From assembly GCF_000719955.1 (NCBI RefSeq), contig NZ_JOII01000015.1, forward strand, positions 78,450 through 142,449: a DNA stretch of 64,000 nt, given 5' to 3'. How positions within the stretch are numbered: the stretch's first letter is position 1; every line of letters begins with the position of its first letter. Positions 19,691-29,061 of this stretch are shown piece by piece. Under the pieces are notes generated by a model. It saw only the letters and a list, made by a program, of their open reading frames with translations, was not told the origin of the DNA and ran no database searches. The position numbers and the translations under genes are program-made. The DNA comes from Streptomyces albidoflavus (GTDB taxonomy: Bacteria > Actinomycetota > Actinomycetes > Streptomycetales > Streptomycetaceae).

Positions 19691-21292
19691 GTGAGCTCGA
19701 ACCCCGCCAAACCGGTCGTACTCATCGCTGAAGAACTGTCGCCGGCCACCGTCGACGCGCTGGGCCCGGACTTCGAGATCCGCCAGTGCAACGGCGCCGA
19801 CCGAGGCGAGCTGCTCTCCGCCATCACCGATGTCGACGCGATCCTCGTCCGCTCCGCCACCAAGGTCGACGCGGAAGCCATCGCCGCCGCCAAGAAGCTG
19901 AAGGTCGTCGCCCGTGCCGGCGTCGGCCTCGACAACGTCGACGTCTCCGCCGCCACCAAGGCCGGCGTGATGGTCGTCAACGCCCCCACCTCCAACATCG
20001 TGACCGCCGCCGAGCTGGCCTGCGGCCTGATCGTCGCCACCGCCCGCAACATCCCGCAGGCGAACACGGCGCTCAAGAACGGCGAGTGGAAGCGCTCCAA
20101 GTACACCGGTGTGGAGCTGGCCGAGAAGACCCTCGGCGTCGTCGGCCTCGGCCGCATCGGCGTGCTGGTAGCCCAGCGCATGTCGGCCTTCGGCATGAAG
20201 ATCGTCGCCTACGACCCCTTCGTGCAGCCCGCGCGGGCCGCGCAGATGGGCGTCAAGCTGCTGAGCCTGGACGAGCTGCTGGAGGTCGCGGACTTCATCA
20301 CCGTCCACCTCCCGAAGACGCCGGAGACCCTCGGCCTCATCGGCGACGAGGCGCTGCACAAGGTCAAGCCCTCGGTCCGCATCGTCAACGCCGCGCGGGG
20401 CGGGATCGTCGACGAGGAGGCCCTCGCCTCCGCCCTCAAGGAGGGCCGCGTCGCGGGCGCCGGACTCGACGTCTACGCCAAGGAGCCCTGCACGGACTCC
20501 CCGCTCTTCCAGTTCGACCAGGTCGTCGCCACCCCGCACCTCGGCGCCTCCACCGACGAGGCGCAGGAGAAGGCCGGTATCGCGGTGGCCCGCTCGGTCC
20601 GCCTCGCCCTCGCCGGCGAGCTGGTCCCCGACGCGGTCAACGTCCAGGGCGGCGTGATCGCCGAGGACGTCCGTCCGGGCCTCCCGCTCGCCGAGAAGCT
20701 CGGCCGCATCTTCACCTCGCTCGCCGGCGAGGTCGCCACCCGCCTCGACGTCGAGGTGTACGGCGAGATCACCCAGCACGACGTGAAGGTGCTGGAACTC
20801 AGCGCCCTCAAGGGTGTCTTCGAGGACGTCGTCGACGAGACCGTCAGCTACGTCAACGCCCCGCTCTTCGCACAGGAGCGCGGCGTCGAGGTGCGGCTGA
20901 CCACCAGCAGCGAGTCGCCCGACCACCGCAACGTGGTCACCGTGCGCGGCACCCTCAACGACGGCCAGGAGGTCTCGGTCTCAGGCACGCTGGCCGGGCC
21001 CAAGCACCTCCAGAAGATCGTCGCCATCGGCGAGCACGACGTGGACCTCTCCCTCGCCGACCACATGGTCGTCCTGCGGTACGAGGACCGTCCCGGTGTC
21101 GTCGGCACCGTCGGCCGCGTCCTCGGCGAGTCCGGTGTCAACATCGGTGGCATGCAGGTCTCCCGCGCCACCGTCGGCGGCGAGGCGCTCGCCGTGCTGA
21201 CCGTGGACGACACCGTCTCGCAGGCCGTTCTCACCGAACTGGCCGACGAGATCGGCGCGTCGGTGGCCCGCTCGGTCGACCTGAGCGACTGA
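19691..21292 (+). CDS. serA: D-3-phosphoglycerate dehydrogenase
   Basis: A 533-residue type I phosphoglycerate dehydrogenase that oxidises 3-phosphoglycerate in the first step of serine synthesis. The catalytic and Rossmann domains come first, with Gly-Leu-Gly-Arg-Ile-Gly near 157, the signature Val-Asn-Ala-Ala-Arg-Gly-Gly and catalytic His in Thr-Pro-His-Leu-Gly-Ala. An intervening domain and a C-terminal ACT domain (about 460-533, Asp-Arg-Pro-Gly-Val-Val-Gly) for serine feedback follow. GTG 19691 has GTGAGGA upstream; an in-frame ATG lies six codons earlier. It is transcribed separately from ilvC. Confidence 0.96.
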   Translation: MSSNPAKPVVLIAEELSPATVDALGPDFEIRQCNGADRGELLSAITDVDAILVRSATKVDAEAIAAAKKLKVVARAGVGLDNVDVSAATKAGVMVVNAPTSNIVTAAELACGLIVATARNIPQANTALKNGEWKRSKYTGVELAEKTLGVVGLGRIGVLVAQRMSAFGMKIVAYDPFVQPARAAQMGVKLLSLDELLEVADFITVHLPKTPETLGLIGDEALHKVKPSVRIVNAARGGIVDEEALASALKEGRVAGAGLDVYAKEPCTDSPLFQFDQVVATPHLGASTDEAQEKAGIAVARSVRLALAGELVPDAVNVQGGVIAEDVRPGLPLAEKLGRIFTSLAGEVATRLDVEVYGEITQHDVKVLELSALKGVFEDVVDETVSYVNAPLFAQERGVEVRLTTSSESPDHRNVVTVRGTLNDGQEVSVSGTLAGPKHLQKIVAIGEHDVDLSLADHMVVLRYEDRPGVVGTVGRVLGESGVNIGGMQVSRATVGGEALAVLTVDDTVSQAVLTELADEIGASVARSVDLSD

Positions 21293-21309
21293 CCGCACCC
21301 CGCAGCAGC

Positions 21310-21349
21310 CCGCAGGGCCCGTACCGCCTCGGTGGTACGGGCCCTGCGG
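21310..21349. terminator. Convergent terminator after serA
   Basis: CCGCAGGGCCCGTACC (21310-21325) pairs perfectly with GGTACGGGCCCTGCGG (21334-21349). The 16-base stem lies between serA and the convergent methyltransferase gene and should work in both directions. Confidence 0.75.
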
Positions 21350-21356
21350 CGTGCGG

Positions 21357-22223
21357 TCAGGCGGGGCGGGTGGCGGTCAGGACGGTGGCGGCGCGTTCCT
21401 CGTCGTGGTGGAGGGCCGGGGCCAGGCCCGCCGCGGCCAGCACCTCGCGGGCGGTCCGGGCCTGCCGCCCGGTCGTCTCCACCAGCAGAGTGCCGCCCGG
21501 GGCGAGCCACCGCCCGGCCTCCGCGGCGACCCGCCGCAGCACCGCCAGGCCGTCGTCGCCGCCGTCGAGGGCGACCCGGGGTTCGTGGGTGCGGGCCTCG
21601 GCGGGCAGCAGGGGGAGGTCGGCGGTCGGCACGTAGGGGACGTTGGCGACGAGGACGGCGACCCGGCCGCGCAGGGCGGCGGGGAGCGCCGCGTACAGGT
21701 CGCCCTCGTGGACCTCGCCCACGCCCGCCAGGTTGCGGCGGGCCCAGCCGGCCGCGACCGGGTCGATGTCGGCGGCGTGCACCTCGGCGCGGCGCCCCGA
21801 GGCGGCGAGGGCCGCGGCGGCCGCGCCCGAGCCGCAGCACAGGTCGACGGCGACCGGGACGGGGCCCCGGGCGCGGGCGAGCAGGTCGCGGGCGAGGGCG
21901 AGCAGGAACTCGGTACGGCGCCGGGGCACGAAGACGCCGGGCCCGACCGCGATCCGCAGCCCCGCGAACTCGGCCCAGCCGACGACGTGTTCCAGCGGGT
22001 GCCCGGCGGCCCGCCGCGCCACCAGCCGGTCGAGCGCGGCGAGGCCGTCGCCCCCGCCCGAGGCGGCCGCCTCGGCCAGCAGGGCCGCCTCCTCCTCGGC
22101 GAAGATGCAGCCGGCGGCGCGCAGGCGGACGGTGGCCGCCGCGACGGCGGAGGGCGGTACGTCGGCGGGCTGAACGCGAGCGTCCGCGCCCGGGGACGAA
22201 GAAGTGCCGGAGGAGGGGGACAT
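21357..22223 (-). CDS. HemK/PrmC-like N5-glutamine methyltransferase homologue
   Basis: A 288-residue SAM-dependent methyltransferase related to PrmC/HemK. It has a helical N-terminal domain, then the SAM-binding Asp-Leu-Cys-Cys-Gly-Ser-Gly-Ala (about 125-135). The catalytic loop reads Asn-Val-Pro-Tyr-Val-Pro instead of the canonical Asn-Pro-Pro-Tyr. This variant loop is typical of a second, divergent PrmC-like group in actinobacteria, whose target is not certain to be a release factor. ATG 22223 has GAAAGG about 5 bases upstream. It is convergent with serA. Confidence 0.85.
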   Translation of the reverse strand: MSPSSGTSSSPGADARVQPADVPPSAVAAATVRLRAAGCIFAEEEAALLAEAAASGGGDGLAALDRLVARRAAGHPLEHVVGWAEFAGLRIAVGPGVFVPRRRTEFLLALARDLLARARGPVPVAVDLCCGSGAAAAALAASGRRAEVHAADIDPVAAGWARRNLAGVGEVHEGDLYAALPAALRGRVAVLVANVPYVPTADLPLLPAEARTHEPRVALDGGDDGLAVLRRVAAEAGRWLAPGGTLLVETTGRQARTAREVLAAAGLAPALHHDEERAATVLTATRPA

Positions 22224-22401
22224 GACAGCCTTTCGGAAGCCTTCGGTGTGCTTCCGCGCGGCTCTAGCCTCGTGAGGCCGACGGCGAGACGGACGGGAAC
22301 ACCCGGTGGATACGCACGGGGATCGGTCTCACCTCCTCGGTCGGGGCCCGGAACGGGCTGCGCCACCGTACCACCGGGACGCCGCCCGGGCCGGGGAGAA
22401 C

Positions 22402-23343
22402 TCAGCTGCCCGCGGCCGGAGCGAGCGCCCCGCCGTCCCCGGCCCCGTCCGGGGGCGCGGGCTTCCACCCCGGCGGCCGGAAGACGTAGCCGAGCTTGTC
22501 GCGCAGGCGGGGTGCCGAGCGGACGTCGGCGAGGATGTTGCCGTACTCGTGGTACTGGAGCGTGAAGACGTTGTACGTGTCCACGGGCTTGGTCAGGCCG
22601 TAGGTGGGGCGGTGCGTCTCCTCCTGGAAGGTGCCGAAGAGGCGGTCCCAGACGATGAGGATGCCCCCGTAGTTCTTGTCCAGGTACTCCGGGTCGCTCG
22701 CGTGGTGGACGCGGTGGTGCGAGGGGGTGTTGAGGACGAACTCGACGGGGCGGGGGAGCTTGCCGACCGCCTCGGTGTGGGTGAAGAACTGGTAGACGAG
22801 GTTGAAGGAGAAGGCCACGTAGATGGTCCACGGGGCGAAGCCGAGCAGCGGGAGCGGTGCCCAGAAGATCGCCTCCGACCAGGGGTTCCATTTCTGGCGG
22901 ACGGCGGTGGTGAGGTTGAAGTACTCGCTGGAGTGGTGCGCCTGGTGGCCCGCCCAGCCGATCCGCACCCGGTGCGAGAAGCGGTGGTTGGTGTACCAGG
23001 CGAGGTCCACGGCGATCAGCAGCAGGACCCAGCTCCACCAGGTGTCGGTGGGCAGGTGCCAGGGCGCGAGGGCCGCGTAGAGGTAGACGAAGAGGACCAG
23101 GGTGGCGGCCTTCAGCACGGCGGTGGAGACGAGCGAGCCCATGCCCATCACCAGGTTGGTGCGGGAGTCGGGCCACGAGTGGCCCTTCGGGCGGTCCCCG
23201 GGCGGGCGTTCCGCTCCGGGCTCGCGGCGTTCGGCACGGTCCAGCAGGGCGAACGAGGCGAGTTCGATCCCTGCGAACAGGGCGAAGAACGGGGTGGCGT
23301 AGAGCAACGGGGTGTTGATCACGTCCCACAGGTCGGACAGCAT
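22402..23343 (-). CDS. Sterol desaturase / fatty acid hydroxylase family membrane protein
   Basis: A 313-residue integral membrane di-iron oxygenase-type protein. The histidine clusters that bind iron are present: His-Arg-Phe-Ser-His-Arg near 125, His-Gln-Ala-His-His near 138, His-Arg-Val-His-His near 218, and a His in the C-terminal third. Hydrophobic helices flank them. Family members hydroxylate or desaturate sterols, carotenoids or fatty acids; the substrate here is unknown. ATG 23343 has GAGGAG upstream. The gene follows a TetR regulator on the same strand after 104 bases, which suggests that TetR controls it. Confidence 0.9.
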   Translation of the reverse strand: MLSDLWDVINTPLLYATPFFALFAGIELASFALLDRAERREPGAERPPGDRPKGHSWPDSRTNLVMGMGSLVSTAVLKAATLVLFVYLYAALAPWHLPTDTWWSWVLLLIAVDLAWYTNHRFSHRVRIGWAGHQAHHSSEYFNLTTAVRQKWNPWSEAIFWAPLPLLGFAPWTIYVAFSFNLVYQFFTHTEAVGKLPRPVEFVLNTPSHHRVHHASDPEYLDKNYGGILIVWDRLFGTFQEETHRPTYGLTKPVDTYNVFTLQYHEYGNILADVRSAPRLRDKLGYVFRPPGWKPAPPDGAGDGGALAPAAGS

Positions 23344-23447
23344 CGCGGCTCCTCGGGGTCGGCCCGTCGGGAATTGACTCGTGGGTAAGTTACTCAGAGG
23401 TCAATTCGCGGTCAATGGGTCGCGCGGACCGGAAGGGAGCGGTCGGG

Positions 23448-24086
23448 TCAGGAGTGGGGGCCCAGGACGATGTGGAGCATCCGGGCGGCGCGGGCCGCCA
23501 TGTCGGCGGCCGTCTGCTCGGGGTGGTCCAGCCACCACTGGACGATCGCGGTCACCGCGTGCTGCCACACCGCGCTCAGCAGGTCGTGGTCGAGCGGGTC
23601 GTCGTCGCCCGCCGCCCGCAGGATCTCCGCCGTGCCGACCGCGCCCATCTCGGCCAGCCGCTCGCGGTACTCGGCCGCCGCCGCGTACGCCGCGCCGTCC
23701 TCGGGCAGCGTCGTGTCGTGCACCACCGACCAGGCCCGGCGGCAGTGGTCCAGCACCGAGAAGATCGCCGCCAGCGTGTCCAGCGCCCGGGCCTCGGCGG
23801 TGGTCGCGGTCTGGGCCGCCTCCACCTCGCCCACCAGCAGGCTCCCCGCGTAGTGGGCGCTCGCGGCGGCCAGGCCGTCCTTCGAGGTGAAGTAGGTGTA
23901 GATCAGCGGCTTGGAGATCCCGGCCCGCTCCGCGACGGCCGCCACCGAGGCCCGCGCGTACCCCTGCGTCCCGAACTCCTCGACCGCGAGCCGCACGATC
24001 TGCCGCTCGCGGTCGGCGCGGGCCACACCCTTGGTGCCGGTCCTGGTTTTGCTCTCGGCTCGGGGGGTGGGGCGCGCGCTGGTCAC
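23448..24086 (-). CDS. TetR-family transcriptional regulator
   Basis: A 212-residue TetR repressor. A basic, disordered 25-residue start precedes the helix-turn-helix (about 28-72, with Gly-Thr-Gln-Gly-Tyr, Val-Ala-Glu-Arg-Ala-Gly-Ile-Ser and Leu-Ile-Tyr-Thr-Tyr-Phe). The C-terminal helical domain would bind a ligand. GTG 24086 is the most likely start, although no clear ribosome site is seen. It lies directly upstream of the fatty acid hydroxylase gene and probably regulates it and itself. Confidence 0.88.
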   Translation of the reverse strand: MTSARPTPRAESKTRTGTKGVARADRERQIVRLAVEEFGTQGYARASVAAVAERAGISKPLIYTYFTSKDGLAAASAHYAGSLLVGEVEAAQTATTAEARALDTLAAIFSVLDHCRRAWSVVHDTTLPEDGAAYAAAAEYRERLAEMGAVGTAEILRAAGDDDPLDHDLLSAVWQHAVTAIVQWWLDHPEQTAADMAARAARMLHIVLGPHS

Positions 24087-24128
24087 GAAGGGAGCCTACC
24101 GAGGGCCGGGCGGGGGCGTGCCGGTGTG

Positions 24129-24689
24129 TCAGGCGGAGGGGCGAGCGGCGGCGGCCACCACCTCGTACGCGCGGCCGTGCACCTCGTACCCGCCCAGCAC
24201 CGCCATGCCGAACCCGTCGACGTGCACCTTCCGGGACGCCTCGTTGGCCCGCTCGACGAAGGCCACCACCGCCTCGGCCCGGGCCGCGGCCGACCGCAGC
24301 GCCGCCTCGTACAGGCCCCGCGCCACCCCCTTGCCCCGGTACCCGGCCCCGACCACGACGGGCCCGTACAGCAGCCAGCGCGTGGCGCTCAGCGGCCGCC
24401 CCTGCCACTCCAGCCGGTCCTGGGCGGCCAGCAGCGCCGCGACGGGTGGCGGCGGGTCCGGTACGTCGCCGGGCGCGGCCAGGCAGACGAGGCCCGCGAG
24501 TGCGCCGGCCTCCTCCGCGACCAGGACGTTCCCGGCCCCGGCCATCGCCCGCAGGGCCGCCTCGTCGAAGGAGCCCTGCACGAACCCCTGCTCGGCGCGT
24601 TGCCGCTCGGTCAGCGCGTCGTGGCGGTTGGCCGCGAAGAGCGCGGCCAGGGCGGGGGCGTCGTCGGGGCGGGCGGGGCGGATGCGCAT
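24129..24689 (-). CDS. GNAT-family N-acetyltransferase
   Basis: A 186-residue acetyl-CoA-dependent acetyltransferase. The acetyl-CoA binding loop Tyr-Arg-Gly-Lys-Gly-Val-Ala-Arg is near 110, followed by the usual helix and a late Asn/His-containing strand. The N-terminus begins Met-Arg-Ile-Arg-Pro-Ala, typical of single-domain GNATs. Substrate unknown. It stands alone between the TetR gene (42 bases away) and the PucR regulator gene; a dispersed repeat fills the 140 bases upstream. Confidence 0.88.
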   Translation of the reverse strand: MRIRPARPDDAPALAALFAANRHDALTERQRAEQGFVQGSFDEAALRAMAGAGNVLVAEEAGALAGLVCLAAPGDVPDPPPPVAALLAAQDRLEWQGRPLSATRWLLYGPVVVGAGYRGKGVARGLYEAALRSAAARAEAVVAFVERANEASRKVHVDGFGMAVLGGYEVHGRAYEVVAAAARPSA

Positions 24690-24762
24690 GGGGGGATGCT
24701 GCCACGTGGGGGTGGTGGGCGCGCGGTGCGGGAGGCGTGGTGCGGGGCGTGGCGGGCGCCTC

Positions 24763-24823
24763 GTACGGGGCGGGCGACCTGGGGTTTTACGTATGCGGGG
24801 CGGGTGCTGCGACGGGGCGCGCG
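24763..24823. repeat. Dispersed GC-rich repeat, copy A
   Basis: The segment beginning GTACGGGGCGGGCGACCTG and continuing through TTTTACG to CGGGGCG matches copy B at 36050-36088 with only a few substitutions. It fills the short gap between the GNAT and PucR genes. Confidence 0.5.
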
Positions 24824-24833
24824 AGGCCCCGCG

Positions 24834-26054
24834 TCACAACCGTGCCGCCTTCAGGGCCATGTGGAGCAGGAGGCGGTCCTCGCCGTCGTCGAGGTCGAGG
24901 CCGGTGAGTTGTTCGACGCGGGAGAGGCGGTAGTAGAGGGTCTGGCGGTGGACGCCGAGGGCGGCGGCGGTGCGGCCGGCCTGGCCCGCGTGGTCGAGGT
25001 AGGTCTCGGCGGTGCGCGCCAGTTCCCGGTGCGCCCCCGTCAGCAGCGGGGCGGTGGCGGGGTCGGCGGCGGTCGGTGCCGACAGGGCGGTCAGCAGGCG
25101 GTACGGGCCGAGGGCCGACCAGTGGGCGACGGGGCCCAGCCGGGGCTCGGCGTGGGCGGCGCGTGCGGCGGCGAGGGCCTCGCGCCAGGCGCGGGCCGTC
25201 TGGGCCATGCCGGTGCGCGGGGTGCCCACGCCGGCGGCGGCCGCGCCGGAGAGCGCGCGCAGGCGCTCGGCGGCGGTCTCGGCGGGGCCGAGCGCGCCCG
25301 GCGTACGCAGCCGGACCAGGGCGGCGAGGACCGCCGGGGCGGGCGCGGGGGAGTCGGGTGCGTCGCCTGGTCCGGCTCCCGGGGCGGCGGGCGGCCCGAA
25401 CGCCGCCTCGCTGCCGGGCGGCGCGGGCAGGACGCAGAGCGCGGCGGCGCCGGGCAGGCGTCCCACGCCGGGCGGCTCGTCGAAGGGCCACGGGCCGACG
25501 CAGACCACGGCGTGCAGCCGGTCGGCCTCGGAGCCGAGGGCGGCGCGCAACGCGGCGTGCGCCTGGTCGTGCTGCCAGCCGGGCGCGGCGGTCAGCACCG
25601 CCCGGAACTCGCGGGTGACGTCCTCCCCGGCGGACGCCTCGTCGGCCATGAGGGTGCCGATGCGGGCGGTGACCGCCATCGCCGCGTCCAGCTGCCCGGA
25701 CGAGGGGCGCGGGTCGGTGTCCAGCAGCCAGACGTAGCCGCGGACGATGCCCCGATGGCGTACCGGCAGGCAGATCCGGCCGCGCAGCACGCCCGCCTCC
25801 GGGGAGGCCGGGATGTGCACGGGGCCGGTGGCCCGGGCGATGCCGTACGCCTCGAACCAGGCGCGGACCTGGGCGGTGGAGCGGCGGGTGAGGATCGAGC
25901 GGGTGCGGACCGGGTCCAGGGCGGTGGTGTCCAGGTCGCCGCCGCCCTCGTGGGAGCCGAAGGCGATCAGCTCGAAGTCCCGGTTCTCCAGTGTGGCCGG
26001 GGCGCCGAGCAGCTCGGAGATCTCGTCGACCAGGTCCTGGTAGTCGCTGCGCAC
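24834..26054 (-). CDS. PucR-family transcriptional regulator of proline catabolism
   Basis: A 406-residue regulator. The N-terminal half looks like a GAF-type sensor, and the C-terminus (about 345-406) is the PucR helix-turn-helix with [11 protein letters not shown]. It is divergent from the proline dehydrogenase gene, so it very likely controls proline use; this is inferred from position and known PucR-type proline activators. GTG 26054 matches the expected N-terminus, [10 protein letters not shown], but the GGGAG is only one base away. The 142 codons open further upstream overlap the divergent promoter and are not protein-like. Confidence 0.85.
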   Translation of the reverse strand: MRSDYQDLVDEISELLGAPATLENRDFELIAFGSHEGGGDLDTTALDPVRTRSILTRRSTAQVRAWFEAYGIARATGPVHIPASPEAGVLRGRICLPVRHRGIVRGYVWLLDTDPRPSSGQLDAAMAVTARIGTLMADEASAGEDVTREFRAVLTAAPGWQHDQAHAALRAALGSEADRLHAVVCVGPWPFDEPPGVGRLPGAAALCVLPAPPGSEAAFGPPAAPGAGPGDAPDSPAPAPAVLAALVRLRTPGALGPAETAAERLRALSGAAAAGVGTPRTGMAQTARAWREALAAARAAHAEPRLGPVAHWSALGPYRLLTALSAPTAADPATAPLLTGAHRELARTAETYLDHAGQAGRTAAALGVHRQTLYYRLSRVEQLTGLDLDDGEDRLLLHMALKAARL

Positions 26055-26090
26055 GCTCCCATTGTCACCCGGCGCGCGCCCCGCTTCATA

Positions 26091-26130
26091 CAGATGTCTG
26101 AGATCGCGGCCACGGATGCGTGACAGCTGT
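26091..26130. promoter_or_regulatory. Possible operator between pucR-type regulator and proline dehydrogenase
   Basis: Two small dyads lie in the divergent promoter region: CAGATGTCTG (26091-26100) and the perfect palindrome ACAGCTGT (26123-26130). They are candidate binding sites for the divergent PucR regulator. A TACATT hexamer at 26157 could be the -10 for the proline genes. Confidence 0.3.
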
Positions 26131-26283
26131 AGATGGCAGGCCGGAAGCGGCATCCTTACATTCAGGGTGGTTGAACATGCTGTTCCCGATGTGCCCCTTG
26201 CGGGCGCACCCGTGCCGTTCGCCCCACAAGGGCGGAGTGCGGGCGGGACGGCCCATCTCTCGTGCAAGTTGTGGAGGTGCCCG

Positions 26284-27210
26284 ATGCTGGGTCCCGTGAT
26301 CCTCGCCGCGTCGCGCAGCGACAAAATGCGCCGCCTCGTGTCGGCCGCCCCCGTCACCAAGCAGGTCGTCGACCGGTTCATCCCCGGCGAGACGGTCGAC
26401 GCCGTCGTGCCGATCGTGCAGGAGGCCGTGGCGAGCGGCCTGGAGCTGACCATGGACGTGGTCGGCGAGGACATCACCACGCCCGAGCAGGCCGCCGCCG
26501 CCCGCGACGCCTACCTGGAGCTGATCGACCGCCTCAAGGTCCTCGGCCACGGCACCAAGGCCGAGATGTCGGTGAAGCTCTCGATGTTCGGCCAGGCGCT
26601 GGAAGGGGGCCACGAGCTGGCCCTCGCCAACGTGCGCCCCGTCGTCGAAGCCGCCGCCGCGATCGGCACCACCGTGACCCTCGACGCCGAGGACCACACC
26701 ACGCTCGACTCGATGTTCGCCATCCACGAGGAGCTGCGGAAGGACTTCCCGCAGACCGGCTGCGTCATCCAGTCGTACCTCTTCCGCACCGAGGACGACG
26801 CCCGCCGCCTGGCCGCCGCCGGCAGCCGCGTCCGCCTCGTCAAGGGCGCCTACAAGGAGCCCGCCTCGGTCGCCTACCAGGACAAGGCCGACATCGACAA
26901 GGCGTACGTCCGCGTGCTGCGCATCCTCATGGAGGGCGACGGCTACCCGATGGTCGGCTCGCACGACCCGCGGCTGGTCGCCATCGCGCAGGAGCTGGCC
27001 CACCGCGCGGGCCGCAAGCTCGACGACTACGAGTTCCAGATGCTGTACGGCATCCGCAGCGACGAGCACCACCGCCTCGCCGCCGAGGGCCACCGTATGC
27101 GTGTCTACACCGCGTACGGCACCGACTGGTACGGCTACTTCATGCGGCGGCTCGCCGAGAAGCCCGCCAACCTCCTCTTCTTCTTCCGCTCGATGCTCAC
27201 CAAGGGCTGA
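26284..27210 (+). CDS. Proline dehydrogenase
   Basis: A 308-residue monofunctional FAD-dependent proline dehydrogenase. It oxidises proline to pyrroline-5-carboxylate at the membrane face. Diagnostic segments are Arg-Leu-Val-Lys-Gly-Ala-Tyr-Lys-Glu, the strand with Gly-Ser-His-Asp-Pro, and the C-terminal [15 protein letters not shown] that binds substrate. ATG 26284 has GGAGG 6 bases upstream. The P5C dehydrogenase gene follows after 49 bases, giving a complete proline-to-glutamate operon under the divergent PucR regulator. Confidence 0.96.
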   Translation: MLGPVILAASRSDKMRRLVSAAPVTKQVVDRFIPGETVDAVVPIVQEAVASGLELTMDVVGEDITTPEQAAAARDAYLELIDRLKVLGHGTKAEMSVKLSMFGQALEGGHELALANVRPVVEAAAAIGTTVTLDAEDHTTLDSMFAIHEELRKDFPQTGCVIQSYLFRTEDDARRLAAAGSRVRLVKGAYKEPASVAYQDKADIDKAYVRVLRILMEGDGYPMVGSHDPRLVAIAQELAHRAGRKLDDYEFQMLYGIRSDEHHRLAAEGHRMRVYTAYGTDWYGYFMRRLAEKPANLLFFFRSMLTKG

Positions 27211-27259
27211 GTCCCTCCCGACGGCAGACCCCAACCGCACCAAAGGAGTCACGAGACCC

Positions 27260-28891
27260 ATGGACGCAGTGACCAAGGTCCCCACCCCGGTCAACGAGCC
27301 GGTCCACGGCTACGCCCCCGGTTCCCCCGAGCGTGCCCGTCTGGAGGCCAAGCTCAAGGAGCTGGCCGAGAACCCCATCGAGCTGCCGATGACCATCGGC
27401 GGCGTCAAGCGCCTCGGCGCCGGTGAGAAGTTTCAGGTCGTCCAGCCCCACAACCACCAGGCCGTCCTCGGCACCGGCGCCAACGCCACCGAGCAGGACG
27501 CCCAGGACGCCGTGGACGCGGCCCTCGCCGCCGCCCCGGCCTGGCGCGCCCTGTCCTTCGACGACCGCGCCGCGATCATCCTGCGCGCCGCCGAGCTGCT
27601 GTCGGGCCCCTGGCGCGAGACGCTGGCCGCCTCGACCATGCTCGGCCAGTCGAAGACCGCCCAGCAGGCCGAGATCGACACCCCCTGCGAGCTGATCGAC
27701 TTCTGGCGTTTCAACGTGCACTACGCGCGCCAGATCCTCGCCGAGCAGCCCCCGGCCAACTCCCAGGGCGTGTGGAACCGCATGGACCACCGCCCGCTGG
27801 AGGGCTTCGTCTACGCGATCACGCCGTTCAACTTCACGGCCATCGCCGCCAACCTGCCGACCGCGCCCGCGCTGATGGGCAACGTCGTCGTGTGGAAGCC
27901 GTCCCCGACGCAGACCCACGCCGCCGTGCTGCTCATGCAGCTCCTGGAGGAGGCCGGGCTGCCCAAGGGCGTCATCAACCTGGTCACCGGCGACGGCCTC
28001 GCGGTCTCGGAGGTCGCACTCAACCACCGCGACCTGGCCGGCATCCACTTCACCGGCTCGACCAAGACCTTCCAGCACCTGTGGAAGACGGTCGGCAACA
28101 ACATCGAGAAGTACCGCACCTACCCGCGTCTCGTCGGTGAGACCGGCGGCAAGGACTTCGTCGTCGCCCACCCGAGCGCCGACCCGGCGATCCTCAAGAC
28201 CGCCCTGACCCGCGGCTCCTTCGAGTTCCAGGGCCAGAAGTGCTCGGCCTCCTCCCGCGCCTACGTTCCGGCCTCCATCTGGAACAACGGCTTCAAGGAG
28301 GAGTTCGCGGCCGAGGTCGACGCCATCGCCATGGGTGACGTCACCGACCTGTCGAACTTCATCGGCGCCGTCATCGACGAGCGGTCCTTCGCCAAGAACA
28401 AGGCCGCCATCGACCGCGCCGCCGCCGACCCGACCTGCACGGTCATCGCGGGCGGCACGTACGACGACTCGGTGGGCTACTTCGTCCGCCCGACCGTCAT
28501 CGCCTGCACGGACCCGGAGAACGAGGTCTTCACCACCGAGTACTTCGGCCCGATCCTCGCCGTCCACGTGTACGAGGACGACCAGTACGACGCCATGCTC
28601 GACCAGATGGAGTCGGTCTCGGACTACGCGCTGACCGGTTCGGTCATCGCCAACGACCGTGCGGCCGCCGCGTACACGATGGACAAGCTGCGCTACGCCG
28701 CCGGCAACTTCTACATCAACGACAAGTCGACCGGCGCCGTCGTCGGCCAGCAGCCCTTCGGCGGCGGCCGCGCCTCCGGCACCAACGACAAGGCCGGTGC
28801 CCCGCAGAACCTGATGCGCTGGACGCTGACCCGCGCCATCAAGGAGACGCTGGTCCCGCCGACCGACTACCGCTACCCGCACATGGGCTGA
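27260..28891 (+). CDS. pruA: L-glutamate gamma-semialdehyde (P5C) dehydrogenase
   Basis: A 543-residue aldehyde dehydrogenase that oxidises glutamate semialdehyde, formed from P5C, to glutamate with NAD+. It has the catalytic Cys in Gly-Gln-Lys-Cys-Ser-Ala-Ser-Ser, the general-base Glu in Val-Gly-Glu-Thr-Gly-Gly, and Phe-Thr-Gly-Ser-Thr for the cofactor. Length is typical for the stand-alone enzyme. ATG 27260 is preceded by AAAGGAG. It works directly after proline dehydrogenase in the same operon. Confidence 0.97.
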   Translation: MDAVTKVPTPVNEPVHGYAPGSPERARLEAKLKELAENPIELPMTIGGVKRLGAGEKFQVVQPHNHQAVLGTGANATEQDAQDAVDAALAAAPAWRALSFDDRAAIILRAAELLSGPWRETLAASTMLGQSKTAQQAEIDTPCELIDFWRFNVHYARQILAEQPPANSQGVWNRMDHRPLEGFVYAITPFNFTAIAANLPTAPALMGNVVVWKPSPTQTHAAVLLMQLLEEAGLPKGVINLVTGDGLAVSEVALNHRDLAGIHFTGSTKTFQHLWKTVGNNIEKYRTYPRLVGETGGKDFVVAHPSADPAILKTALTRGSFEFQGQKCSASSRAYVPASIWNNGFKEEFAAEVDAIAMGDVTDLSNFIGAVIDERSFAKNKAAIDRAAADPTCTVIAGGTYDDSVGYFVRPTVIACTDPENEVFTTEYFGPILAVHVYEDDQYDAMLDQMESVSDYALTGSVIANDRAAAAYTMDKLRYAAGNFYINDKSTGAVVGQQPFGGGRASGTNDKAGAPQNLMRWTLTRAIKETLVPPTDYRYPHMG

Positions 28892-28903
28892 CCTCCGCCC
28901 GCC

Positions 28904-28929
28904 GGGCCGCCGCCCCACGCGGCGGTCCC
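28904..28929 (+). terminator. Terminator after the proline operon
   Basis: GGGCCGCCGC (28904-28913) pairs with GCGGCGGTCCC (28919-28929) with one bulged base, 13 bases after the stop codon of pruA. Confidence 0.5.
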
Positions 28930-29061
28930 CCCGTACTCCGCCCCCGCCCGGTTCCCCCCGACCGGCCGGGGGCGGTGTCATGTCCGGCCACTGCCCCTCT
29001 ACGCTGCCGGTGTCCGGGCGCCGCCACGGGCCGCCCGGCGACGAGGGAGGGGACCCCCGCC

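Noticed and set aside
26055..26480. N-terminal extension of the PucR regulator by 142 codons
   Set aside because: It would run into the divergent proline dehydrogenase gene and has no protein-like pattern; the family N-terminus fits GTG 26054.
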